A stretch of 64,000 nucleotides of DNA from Alphaproteobacteria bacterium (GTDB lineage Bacteria; Pseudomonadota; Alphaproteobacteria; Thalassobaculales; Thalassobaculaceae). The stretch is taken from positions 1 to 64,000 of the forward strand of contig JANSYC010000006.1 of assembly GCA_024742605.1 (NCBI GenBank), written 5' to 3'. The first letter of the stretch is position 1; the number at the start of each line of letters is the position of its first letter. Positions 53,827 to 62,438 of this stretch are shown here, piece by piece. The notes under the pieces were generated by a model, which was given only the letters and a program-made list of their open reading frames with translations, had not been told where the DNA came from and did not search any database. The position numbers and the translations under genes are program-made.

Positions 53827-53946
53827 CACCGGTAGCGCTACCCCGCGATCCGGCTTTCAATTTTGGCGCTACTCCTATAAAGTTCTGTTACTTAGTAAGT
53901 CTGATACGCGCGCGGCCTGCAGGCGCGCCAGCCCGAGGAACAGCGA

Positions 53947-56616
53947 TTGGCCCGATCCGGCGGAGCGTGGAGCGTCAAGGGGATCGATCAGGCGACCCGC
54001 GACATCGCGAAGCGGGCCGCACAAGCCTCCGGTCTGACCATCGGCGAGTGGATCGATCGCGCGATCCTGCAGGATGCCCGCAGCAAGGGCCTGTCGGTCG
54101 CACCCGACCCGACCGCGGCGCGGACGGGCCCGGCCACCGGTGACCGCCGCGGGGTTGGCGGGGTCTCGTCCGATGTGATGGCCGAGCTGCATCGGCGGCT
54201 GGACGAGTCCGACGCCCGAATGGATGCCGCCCTGCGTCCGATCGCCTACAGCCTGCACGATCTGGCGGTTCGCTTGGTGGAAGCCGAGCGCGCGGCCCAT
54301 GCCGCTCCCCCGCAGGAACTCGCAGGCCCCCTGCAGGACGAACCCGCAGCAGCCGACCCCGATACGGACCCTCTTGGAGCGGAGGAGCCGGCCGCCGAGC
54401 GGGCGGTGCTCGCAGGTCCGGAAGAGGCCGCGCCGGCCGCCGACGCGCCGGGTATCGGCATAGAGAGCCCTGATTTGGAGGGCCCTGACGTCCAGGGGGC
54501 CGATCCGGACTTGTTGGAGTCGGACACGACGCCCGAGGTGGAGCCTGAGAGCGGTCCTGACCTTTCGGCGGACACCGGTCCCGCCGCGCCGGACCCCAAG
54601 GACCTCGAGATTTCCATTCCGGCGGTTCCGGCGCCCCCGGCACCAAAACTCAAGGCCCGTCCGGCTCCGCAGCCGCCCCGATACGACTTTCCGCTTGCGA
54701 CGGAGGGGCTGCCGGATCCGGGCGCCGACACCGTCGGCCGCCACGCGCGGACAGAGGAGACCCCCGCGGACGCGGCCCCGGCCGCGCTCGAAACCGGCCT
54801 GCGACCCGATCCGGTTCCGCCGCGCGGCGACCTGACGCCCGACGACCTGCTCGGGGGTCTGCAGGTTGGGGATCTGCAGGGGGCCGAGAGGCCGGATCCG
54901 CTGCCGGTCCTGCCCGAGGAGGGCATCGCGCCCGAGGTGGCCGATACGGCGGTCTCGGACGCGTCCGAAAGACCCCGCCGGTCCGGGGCGCGGACCGCCG
55001 CCATGCTGCTGGCGGCGGCCGTCCTCCTGCTGGGAACCGTCTTCGGTGCCTGGTGGTTTGGCGGCGGCGGGCGCATCACCGATCCGGATCGGATGATGGC
55101 GGCGCTCGGTGAACGGCTGGCGCAGGCCCAGCGTTCGGTCACCGATGCGGCCGCGGAGGCCTGGCATCAGGCGCAGGACGGGGTCTCCGGATTGTTCCCG
55201 CCGGACATCGCGTCGGAGAGCGGCCCGGACACTGGGCCCGCGCCTGTCGATCCCGTGGAGAGCGCGGAGCCGCCGAAAGCCGACCTGCCGGTGCTCGAGA
55301 CGGCGGAGACCCCGGCGGCGCCCGCACCTGGACAGCCGCCCGTGCCGGACGTCGTCGGCGAGGCGATCCCGCCGCAACCGACCGCTCCGCAACCGACCGC
55401 CCCGCAACCGACCGCCCCGCAACCGACCGTTGCCCCGGGGTCCGAGATGCAGCCCCAGGAGCCGGCCGCGGTCGCACCCGAGGTGGCCGAGACCCCGCCT
55501 GCCGGCACGCTCGCGGAGGCTCCGGCCGAACCGGCCGCCGAAGTTCCGGCGCCGGAGGCTGAAGCTGCACAGGTCGAGACCGCACGGGCACCGGCCCCGG
55601 GACAGGATCCGGCCGATGTGATGCCGCCTCCGGCCCCGGCACCCGCGCCGGTGGTCGAGGAGCTGGCCCAGGTCCCGCCGCCGCCTGCCCCGGCGGTCGG
55701 TCCAGCCTCCGCCGCCCCGTCCGGCACGACGCCGGAGCCGGCAGCGGACCAGAGCGTTCCGGCGGCGCCGGTGGCCGCCTCCGGCAGCCCGGAGCAGGCC
55801 CCGGTGCGGGACGTGACCTCGGCGCTTCAGGACAGGACCGCCGCACTGCCGCCGGAGGCCCCCGCGCTGCCGATCGCGGAGCTGCGGGCGCGGGCGATCG
55901 CGGGCGATCCACGGGCGCAGAACGATCTTGCGTCCCGGCTGATCGGGCAGGACCCGCCCGATGTGGAAGAGGCCGCCAACTGGTTCCGGGAAGCCGCGAT
56001 CCAGGGGGTTCCGGGCGCCCAGTACAATCTCGGGGTTCTCTACGAGCGCGGGCTCGGCGTGCGGCAGGACGAGACCCGCGCCCTGCTCTGGTACCACAGC
56101 GCGGCCGAGCAGGGGCACCCGCTGGCGCAGTACAATCTCGGCATCCTCTACGCGGCCGGGCGGGCGGTGCCGCTCTCCTATGCCGAGGCGGCGGTCTGGT
56201 TCGAGCGGGCGGCGGCCCGCGGGGTTCCGGCGGCGGCCTACAATCTGGCGGTGCTGCTGGAGGGCGGGCTCGGCCGCACCCGCGATATGGAACAGGCGAT
56301 GGCCTATTACGCGCGAGCGAAGGAGTTGGGCCACAGGGGAGCCGCCCAGCGGCTTGCCGGAGAGACGCCGACCTCCGCCGGCGACGGGCTGCTGGACCTG
56401 GCCGAGACCACCTCGAACACCGGCACGGTCGGCGTCCGCGAGATCGCCGCGATCCAGGAGCGTCTGAGCGAGATCGGGTTCTACACCGGAGCGGTCGACG
56501 GCATCGCCGGCCCGCAGACCCGCGCGGCCATCGGGCGTTACCAGGCGAGCGAGGACCTGCCGGTCACCGGGCTCCCGTCAACAGGGCTTCTGCGCCATCT
56601 GCAGGGTCATACCTGA
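53947..56616 (+). CDS. PodJ-like WSVKGI protein C: membrane-spanning with SEL1 and PG-binding domains
   Basis: 889 residues. The N-terminal box (AWSVKGIDQATRDIAK, residues 7-22) is followed by a disordered cytoplasmic part rich in Pro/Ala/Asp, a transmembrane helix near 349-371, a Pro-rich periplasmic linker, SEL1 repeats about 645-800 and a PG_binding_1 domain about 830-886 (ERLSEIGFYTGAVDGIAG). The order matches PodJ-type localisation factors. The start is TTG with a GAGGA site seven bases away. Four PQPTA repeats lie at residues 476-495. Confidence 0.82.
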   Translation: MARSGGAWSVKGIDQATRDIAKRAAQASGLTIGEWIDRAILQDARSKGLSVAPDPTAARTGPATGDRRGVGGVSSDVMAELHRRLDESDARMDAALRPIAYSLHDLAVRLVEAERAAHAAPPQELAGPLQDEPAAADPDTDPLGAEEPAAERAVLAGPEEAAPAADAPGIGIESPDLEGPDVQGADPDLLESDTTPEVEPESGPDLSADTGPAAPDPKDLEISIPAVPAPPAPKLKARPAPQPPRYDFPLATEGLPDPGADTVGRHARTEETPADAAPAALETGLRPDPVPPRGDLTPDDLLGGLQVGDLQGAERPDPLPVLPEEGIAPEVADTAVSDASERPRRSGARTAAMLLAAAVLLLGTVFGAWWFGGGGRITDPDRMMAALGERLAQAQRSVTDAAAEAWHQAQDGVSGLFPPDIASESGPDTGPAPVDPVESAEPPKADLPVLETAETPAAPAPGQPPVPDVVGEAIPPQPTAPQPTAPQPTAPQPTVAPGSEMQPQEPAAVAPEVAETPPAGTLAEAPAEPAAEVPAPEAEAAQVETARAPAPGQDPADVMPPPAPAPAPVVEELAQVPPPPAPAVGPASAAPSGTTPEPAADQSVPAAPVAASGSPEQAPVRDVTSALQDRTAALPPEAPALPIAELRARAIAGDPRAQNDLASRLIGQDPPDVEEAANWFREAAIQGVPGAQYNLGVLYERGLGVRQDETRALLWYHSAAEQGHPLAQYNLGILYAAGRAVPLSYAEAAVWFERAAARGVPAAAYNLAVLLEGGLGRTRDMEQAMAYYARAKELGHRGAAQRLAGETPTSAGDGLLDLAETTSNTGTVGVREIAAIQERLSEIGFYTGAVDGIAGPQTRAAIGRYQASEDLPVTGLPSTGLLRHLQGHT
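55372..55431 (+). repeat. Four 15-base direct repeats in WSVKGI gene C
   Basis: CCGCAACCGACCGCT-type units repeated four times in frame, coding PQPTA (the last unit ends V). They sit in the Pro-rich periplasmic linker and could vary in copy number. Confidence 0.8.
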
Positions 56617-56651
56617 AAGTATGACCGGTCGTGAACCGGCCGGTGGCCGGG

Positions 56652-57542
56652 TCATCCGCCCAGGCGGGTGGCCCGCACCCACCAGTCCGGTTGGGCGGCC
56701 CGCAGGCGATCGGCGGCGGCGTCGGCCTCGCCGCCGGTCTCGAACAGTCCGAAGACCGCCGAGCCGCTGCCGCTCATCCGCGCCAGTCGGCATGTCTTCA
56801 GGTTTTCCAAGGCTTTAAGGGCGTCCGCAATGCGCGGCTCCAGGGAGATCGCCGCTTCGGTAAGCCCGTTGTGAAGCGCCGCCAGCCCGGCAATCGGATC
56901 GGACAGGACCCGGTTCAGCTCGGCCTCGGTCAAAGCCCGGTCGAAACCGCCGCCTCGGCGGCTGAAAACCTTGGGGGTGGAGACCGGCGCACCGGGCCAG
57001 ATCAGCACGGCGGGGAGCGGCGGCAGGGTCAGGGCCGGGCTCAGAACATCGCCGATTCCCTGCACGCGCCTGCAGGACCCGGCGAGGCAAACCGGCACGT
57101 CCGCACCGAGCGTCAGCCCGATTTCCGCGAGTTGCGTCGGCCCGACTGGCCGGCCGAGCGCGTCGTTGACCAGATTCAGGGCGGCGGCGGCATCGGCGGA
57201 GCCGCCGCCCAGGCCGGCTCCGCTGGGAATGATCTTTTCGATGGAGAGGGTTAGAGACCCGTTCGGCACTTCGGGGCGTGTCCCTTGGGCCAGGGCGTCG
57301 CGGTGCACCGCGGCCAGGGCCCGCCAGGCCAGATTGCCGGTATCGGTGGGCACTACCTCCGAGCCCGGCGGCAGATCCCTGCAGGACACCTGCAGGAACG
57401 CCCCGCTTCCGGTCCGCTCGAGCGAGACATGGTCGCCCAGGGCCGCAAAGGTGGTGAGGCCGTCGAGCAGGTGGTAGCCGTCCGGCCGGCGGCCGACCAC
57501 GTGGAGGCACAGGTTGATCTTGGCCCGTGCGATGCGCCGCAT
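56652..57542 (-). CDS. ispE: IspE, 4-diphosphocytidyl-2-C-methyl-D-erythritol kinase
   Basis: Fourth step of the MEP isoprenoid pathway. I start at ATG MRRIARAKINLCLHVVG (296 residues), since the longer frame overlaps the neighbouring TPR gene and has unlikely sequence. The GHMP-kinase motifs are AKINLCLHVVGRRPDGYH at 7-24 and PSGAGLGGGSADAAAAL near 95-111, and RMSGSGSAVFGLF is near the C-terminus. It lies 38 bases downstream of the TPR gene. Confidence 0.95.
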   Translation of the reverse strand: MRRIARAKINLCLHVVGRRPDGYHLLDGLTTFAALGDHVSLERTGSGAFLQVSCRDLPPGSEVVPTDTGNLAWRALAAVHRDALAQGTRPEVPNGSLTLSIEKIIPSGAGLGGGSADAAAALNLVNDALGRPVGPTQLAEIGLTLGADVPVCLAGSCRRVQGIGDVLSPALTLPPLPAVLIWPGAPVSTPKVFSRRGGGFDRALTEAELNRVLSDPIAGLAALHNGLTEAAISLEPRIADALKALENLKTCRLARMSGSGSAVFGLFETGGEADAAADRLRAAQPDWWVRATRLGG

Positions 57543-57580
57543 GCCCTGCTCTCCGCTTGCTGGAGGTCCGGGGACCCCGG

Positions 57581-59404
57581 TCAGCCCTTTTTGGGCGGCG
57601 CGGTGCCGGCCGGCTCGGCCTGCACGTCCTCCGGCATGCCGTCGGCCAGCTTGCGCTCGATGGTGACGGCCAATTCGGCGTCCGGGTCGAAGGTCAGTGC
57701 GCGGGTCCACTGAAACCGGGCTTCGCGGGTGCGGCCGACCCGCCAATAGGCGTCGCCGAGATGATCGTTGATGGTGGGGTCGGTCGGTTTCAGCTCGACC
57801 GCCCGTTCCAGATGGGAGACCGCCGCCTTGAAATCCCCCAGCCGGTAGTAGGCCCAGCCCAGACTGTCGACGATGTAGCCGTCCCGCGGCCGCAGCTCGA
57901 CCGCCCGCTCGATCATTTCCAGCGCCTCGTCCAGGTTCTCGCCGCGATCGACCCAGGAATATCCCAGGTAATTCAGCACGAAGGGCTGTTCCGGGCGCAG
58001 TTCCAGCGCTTTCTTGAAGGCGGTTTCGGCTTCCGGCCAGCGTTTCGAGCGTTCCAGCGCGATGCCGCGCGTGTAGCTGACCGCCCAATCCTCGCGACCG
58101 AGCTTCGACAGACGCTCCTGCGCCCGGTCATAGGCGGCGATCGAGGCGTCCCAGGCTTCCCGGCCCCGTTCCAGATCTCCGAGCCGGATCAGCGGGCTGG
58201 CCAGATCCGGCCGTTCCGCGGCCAGGGTCTCCAGAACCGCGACGGCCTCTTCCTCGCGGTCCAGATCCTCGAGGCTGTCGGCGGAGCGCAGGGTCGCCAT
58301 GGTATGGAACGGCGAGTCCGGTCCGATGGTTTGCGACAGGGCCAGGGCGGCGGCGGGGCGTTTCCGGTCATCCTGGATTTCGGAGGCCAGAAGGATCGCC
58401 AGGTCGAATTGCGGCGAGAGTTCCGTCGCCAGCCGGGCAAACACCATCGCGGTTTCCGACCCGCGGTCCTGCTGCAAGGCGCTCGCCAGGTCGAAGAAGG
58501 CCTCCGCCATCCCGCGCGCCGGCTCCGGCTTGGTGGGGTCCTCGCCCTCGGACCGGGTCGCGGCGGCGTGCACCCGTTCCAGATGGCGGATCATCGCCGT
58601 CAGATCCGACGTCTCGGGCGCGAACTGCTCGACCATCGCGAGCGCGGTGTCCAGATGCCCGGCGCGCGCCTGCTGGCGGGCGGCCAGCAGTACCATGCGC
58701 TGGGAGTCCCGCTGCTGGGAGCGCAGAAGGCTTGCGAAGGCGCTGGCCGCCTCGGTCTGATTGCCGACCGCTTCCAGCAGCATGGCGTCATGCAGGATGT
58801 GGAAGGCCTGGAACCCGTCCATATCCGCCAGCACGTCGAGCCGCCTCTTGGCGTCCGCCACATCGCCGGCCCCCAGAGCGGCCCAGGCGCCCAGAAGCGG
58901 GGCCAGCACCGCGTTCAGCCGGCTGTCCGGCAGGGCGTCGGTCAAGGCGAGAGCGGCGGCGAAGTCGGCACGCTTGGTGGCGTCCACGATCAGGGCGAGA
59001 CGGGCAAACGGAGCATCGGCGTCATCGTCGGCGGTCAGCGTCGGGGCCAACTGCAGAGCGGATGCGAACCGCCCGTCCTCGAGCCGCAGCAGAAAGGCGC
59101 GGCGGATCAGCGCCGGATTGGTCGGGTCGGCGGCCAGCACCAGATCGAAGAACCGGCTGGCCGAGCGGATATCCCGGCTTTGCAGGGCGTGCCGTCCCGA
59201 CAGATAGGCTCCGGAGACCGAGGTGATATCGACGGACCCGTCACCGGCCCCGTCAGGGACCTGGGAGGCCATGGCCCGGTCCGGCAGCAGCGAGATCCCG
59301 GCCAGCAGGGTTCCCGCCAGCAGGCACCCCAGGAACCGTTTGCGGGCGCCGGTCGAGCGCGCCGGCGTCGGGAGCACCGGAGTCGCGGAAGATGCAGATG
59401 TCAC
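57581..59404 (-). CDS. TPR-repeat exported protein
   Basis: 607 residues from a GTG preceded by GAGG. A signal-like hydrophobic segment (about 24-42, FLGCLLAGTLLAGISLL) is followed by alpha-helical repeats across the rest of the protein. The best-formed TPRs are near residues 450-560 (ETAFKKALELRPEQPFVLNY). Such proteins scaffold complexes at the envelope. Function is unknown. It separates ETF-QO from ispE, with 25 bases to the former. Confidence 0.8.
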   Translation of the reverse strand: MTSASSATPVLPTPARSTGARKRFLGCLLAGTLLAGISLLPDRAMASQVPDGAGDGSVDITSVSGAYLSGRHALQSRDIRSASRFFDLVLAADPTNPALIRRAFLLRLEDGRFASALQLAPTLTADDDADAPFARLALIVDATKRADFAAALALTDALPDSRLNAVLAPLLGAWAALGAGDVADAKRRLDVLADMDGFQAFHILHDAMLLEAVGNQTEAASAFASLLRSQQRDSQRMVLLAARQQARAGHLDTALAMVEQFAPETSDLTAMIRHLERVHAAATRSEGEDPTKPEPARGMAEAFFDLASALQQDRGSETAMVFARLATELSPQFDLAILLASEIQDDRKRPAAALALSQTIGPDSPFHTMATLRSADSLEDLDREEEAVAVLETLAAERPDLASPLIRLGDLERGREAWDASIAAYDRAQERLSKLGREDWAVSYTRGIALERSKRWPEAETAFKKALELRPEQPFVLNYLGYSWVDRGENLDEALEMIERAVELRPRDGYIVDSLGWAYYRLGDFKAAVSHLERAVELKPTDPTINDHLGDAYWRVGRTREARFQWTRALTFDPDAELAVTIERKLADGMPEDVQAEPAGTAPPKKG

Positions 59405-59429
59405 CAAGACGGCCTCGCGCAAATAGGGG

Positions 59430-61070
59430 TTACATGTTCGGGTAGTTCGGACCGCCCCCGCCTTCCGGCACCACCCAGTTGATATTCTGGCTTGGATCCT
59501 TGATGTCGCAGGTCTTGCAGTGCACACAGTTTTGGGCGTTGATCTGCAGACGCGGATTGTCGCCATCATCGTCCCGGACGATCTCATAGACTCCGACCGG
59601 GCAATAGCGCTGCTCCGGGGCGTCGAACATCGACAGATTATAGGACACCGGAACCGAACCGTCCCGCAAGGTCAGGTGAACCGGCTGATTCTCCTCATGA
59701 TTGGTGTTCGACAGGAACACCGAGGAGGGCTTGTCGAAGCTGATCACCCCGTCCGGCTTGGGATAGTCGATCGGAATGCAGTGGTCGGCGGGCTTCAACG
59801 CCTCGTGATCGGGATGGTGGTGCAGGGTCCAGGGGGCCTTGCCCTTGAACAGATAGGTGTCGATCGCGGAATACGCCAGCCCGGCCCACATGCCGGCCCG
59901 GAAGGCGGGCCGGATGTTCCGCACCTTGTGCAGTTCTTCCCAGATCCAGGTTTTCTTCAGCCGCTCCGGATAGTCGACCAGATTGAGTCCCCGCGGCGCG
60001 TCGCCGGTCTTCAGCGCGTCGAACGCGGCCTCGGCGGCGGTCATGCCCGACTTCATCGCATTGTGGGTGCCCTTGATCTTGGGCACGTTCAGGAACCCGG
60101 CCGAACAGCCGATCATCGCCCCACCCGGAAAGGTCAGTTCCGGGATCGACTGAATTCCGCCTTCGTTCAGCGCCCGCGCGCCGTAGCTGATCCGGCGGCC
60201 GCCCTCGAAGATCGGGCGGATGTCCGGATGCTGCTTGAAGCGCTGGAACTCGTCGAACGGCGAAAGATGCGGGTTCGGGTAGTCGAGCCCGATCACAAAC
60301 CCCACCGCCACCTGATTCCCCTCCAGGTGATACAGAAACGAGCCGCCATAGGTGTCCTGGGACAGGGGCCAGCCGATGCTGTGGACGATCTTTCCCTCGT
60401 GATGCTTTTCGGGCGCGATCTCCCAGAGTTCCTTGATGCCGAGCGCATAGGTCTGAGGGTCACAGTCCTCGCGCAGTCCGAACCGCTCGAACAGCTGCTT
60501 GGCCAGCGACCCGCGGCAGCCTTCGCCGAACAGGGTCAGCTTGGCGTGCAGTTCCATGCCCGGAGTGTAGTTGGCGGTGTGTTCGCCGTTCTTGCCGACC
60601 CCCATGTCGCCGGTGGCGACACCTTTCACGCTGCCGTCCTCGTGATGCAGGATCTCGGCGGCGGCGAAACCGGGAAAGATCTCGACGCCCAGCGCTTCCG
60701 CCTGCTCGCCCAGCCAGCGGCAGAGATTCCCCAGGCTGACGATATAATTGCCGTGATTGTTCATCTGCGGCGGCGTCGGCAGCTTGTAGGAGCCCCCCTT
60801 GGTCAGGAACAGGAAAGTATCGTCCTGCGCCGGGGTGTTGAGCGGCGCACCCTTGTCCTTCCAGTCCGGAATCAGCTCGTCCAGGGCGCGCGGTTCGATC
60901 ACCGCACCCGACAGGATATGCGCGCCGACCTCCGAGCCTTTCTCGAGCACGACCACCGACAGGTCGGTTCCGGTCTCGGCACAGAGCTGTTTGAGGCGGA
61001 TCGCCGCGGACAAACCGGCCGGGCCGGCGCCCACGATCACCACATCGCACTCCATCGACTCGCGTTCCAT
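59430..61070 (-). CDS. Electron transfer flavoprotein-ubiquinone oxidoreductase
   Basis: Inner-membrane FAD/4Fe-4S protein that moves electrons from ETF to ubiquinone during fatty-acid and amino-acid oxidation. The 546-residue protein has [10 protein letters not shown] near 13-22 for FAD, a C-terminal ferredoxin-like part with CPVGVYEIV and [19 protein letters not shown], and the family ending [10 protein letters not shown] start at the ATG after GGAGAAGG. It diverges from udg across 207 bases. Confidence 0.95.
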   Translation of the reverse strand: MERESMECDVVIVGAGPAGLSAAIRLKQLCAETGTDLSVVVLEKGSEVGAHILSGAVIEPRALDELIPDWKDKGAPLNTPAQDDTFLFLTKGGSYKLPTPPQMNNHGNYIVSLGNLCRWLGEQAEALGVEIFPGFAAAEILHHEDGSVKGVATGDMGVGKNGEHTANYTPGMELHAKLTLFGEGCRGSLAKQLFERFGLREDCDPQTYALGIKELWEIAPEKHHEGKIVHSIGWPLSQDTYGGSFLYHLEGNQVAVGFVIGLDYPNPHLSPFDEFQRFKQHPDIRPIFEGGRRISYGARALNEGGIQSIPELTFPGGAMIGCSAGFLNVPKIKGTHNAMKSGMTAAEAAFDALKTGDAPRGLNLVDYPERLKKTWIWEELHKVRNIRPAFRAGMWAGLAYSAIDTYLFKGKAPWTLHHHPDHEALKPADHCIPIDYPKPDGVISFDKPSSVFLSNTNHEENQPVHLTLRDGSVPVSYNLSMFDAPEQRYCPVGVYEIVRDDDGDNPRLQINAQNCVHCKTCDIKDPSQNINWVVPEGGGGPNYPNM

Positions 61071-61277
61071 CACCTTCTCCCGTTCCTCGTCACCGCCTGC
61101 CGATCAGGATATCGGGTCGTCTGCGGTGTCACTCTCTTGGTCCAAATAGGTTTTATCTGTCATATATCACCCCAGGGCACCAATCCAGGGGGGCGCGGTC
61201 AACCGCCGCTCATCCCGGATGGTGCGCCGCGAGCGAGGACGGACCCCCGGCATGGAAGCCTCAGCAAGGACCCTGGC

Positions 61278-62210
61278 GTGAGCGACCCGACATCATCCGG
61301 ACCCGGCGATCCCAGCGCAGCACCGCCGCTTGACCGGGCGGTCGCGCGGGCGCTGTTGGCCTGGTATGTGGATGCGGGGGTGACCGAAGCGGTTCTGGAC
61401 TCGCCGGTCGACCGGCTGCGGCCGCCGCCCGAGCGGGCCGCTCCGCCCGCCGCCGCCCGTCCGGCAACACCCCGCCCCGCAACACCCCGCCCCGAGACAC
61501 CCCGTCCCGAGACACCCCGCCCCGCCGCCCCCCGCCCGGTCACGCCGATGGCGCCCGAGGCTCAGATCGGGGACGCCCCGCGCGCGGCCCGGGATGCGGC
61601 GCAGGCCGCCCCGACCCTGGAGGCGCTGAAAGCCGCCATCGAGGCCTTCGAGGGCTGTCCGCTCAAGATCACGGCCACCAATACCGTGTTCGCCGATGGG
61701 GTGGTCGGCGCGCCGCTGATGTTCGTCGGCGAAGCGCCGGGCGCCGACGAGGACCGGGAGGGCAAGCCCTTCGTCGGTGTGAGCGGCCAATTGCTCGACC
61801 GCATGCTGGCCAGCATCGGGGTGAGCCGGACCGAGAATGCCTATATCTCCAACATCCTGCCCTGGCGCCCGCCCGGCAACAGACCGCCGACAACGGCGGA
61901 AATGGCGACCTGCCTGCCCTTCATCCAGCGCCATATCGAACTGGCGGCGCCCAGGATCCTGATTCTGGTCGGCGGAACCTCGGCCAAAGCCCTGCTCGAC
62001 CGGAAGGAAGGAATCACCCGATTGCGCGGAAAATGGCTCGACTGGCACACCCCGTCGGGCGGGGTGATTCCGGCCCTCGCCACCTACCATCCGGCGTTTC
62101 TGCTCCGCTCGCCCTCCCAGAAAGCGAATGCGTGGAAGGATTTGCTGGCGCTAAAGCAGATGGCGGGTGAAGTTGCGGCCGGCATGTCGGCCGGTTCGGA
62201 CGCATCGTGA
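61278..62210 (+). CDS. Uracil-DNA glycosylase (family 4/5-like)
   Basis: 310 residues from GTG (AAGGA ribosome-binding site). After a Pro/Thr/Ala-rich N-terminal linker (about 35-100, with repeats RPATPRPET), a UDG domain begins at about 115: EGCPLK, then [17 protein letters not shown] as the water-activating motif near 155-171, [13 protein letters not shown] near 197 and the leucine-loop-like HPAFLLRSP near 278. The linker is longer than in typical family-4 enzymes. Removes uracil from DNA to begin repair. Confidence 0.87.
   Translation: MSDPTSSGPGDPSAAPPLDRAVARALLAWYVDAGVTEAVLDSPVDRLRPPPERAAPPAAARPATPRPATPRPETPRPETPRPAAPRPVTPMAPEAQIGDAPRAARDAAQAAPTLEALKAAIEAFEGCPLKITATNTVFADGVVGAPLMFVGEAPGADEDREGKPFVGVSGQLLDRMLASIGVSRTENAYISNILPWRPPGNRPPTTAEMATCLPFIQRHIELAAPRILILVGGTSAKALLDRKEGITRLRGKWLDWHTPSGGVIPALATYHPAFLLRSPSQKANAWKDLLALKQMAGEVAAGMSAGSDAS
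61458..61545 (+). repeat. Tandem 15-base repeats in the UDG linker
   Basis: About six in-frame copies of a CGTCCCGAGACACCC / CGCCCCGCAACACCC type unit, coding PRPETP or PRPATP. They lie in the linker and are likely to vary in number. Confidence 0.75.
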
Positions 62211-62438
62211 CAGTGTGGAAATTTTACAAAACAAGGATCTATATTTTTATATATAAATAATAAAATGCGGTGGTTTTGCGAAATATCTGAACAATTGTTA
62301 ATAATTCGTCTGGAAATCTGAATTTTATCCACAGATATCCGGTCTGGTCAGAGGGCCGATGGCTTGCCGGGCTTTACCTAATCGCTTAACTGTTTTTGCA
62401 TGATCCCGCCACAATCCAGCCACAATTCGTTCGCCCTC
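62211..62438. other. AT-rich intergenic region with a DnaA box
   Basis: 228 bases between udg and slt. Bases 62217-62325 are unusually AT-rich (TATATTTTTATATATAAATA among them). A perfect DnaA box, TTATCCACA, is at 62325-62333. No gene is supported. It may carry the slt promoter, or act as a DnaA-titrating or replication-related site. Confidence 0.6.
62325..62333 (+). promoter_or_regulatory. Perfect DnaA box upstream of slt
   Basis: TTATCCACA, 9 of 9 to the DnaA box consensus, in an AT-rich tract 106 bases before the slt start. The flanking sequence contains GATATCC, as in the origin segment. Confidence 0.65.

Noticed and set aside
53831-53842. Palindrome GGTAGCGCTACC after WSVKGI gene B as an operator
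   Set aside because: It is short, unaccompanied by a second site, and could equally be a weak terminator; I do not give it a role.
55372-55431. Repeats as a CRISPR array
   Set aside because: The units are 15 bases, contiguous, without spacers, and stay in frame coding PQPTA.
61458-61545. Repeats as a CRISPR array or mobile element
   Set aside because: They are in-frame, code a Pro-rich linker and have no unique spacers.
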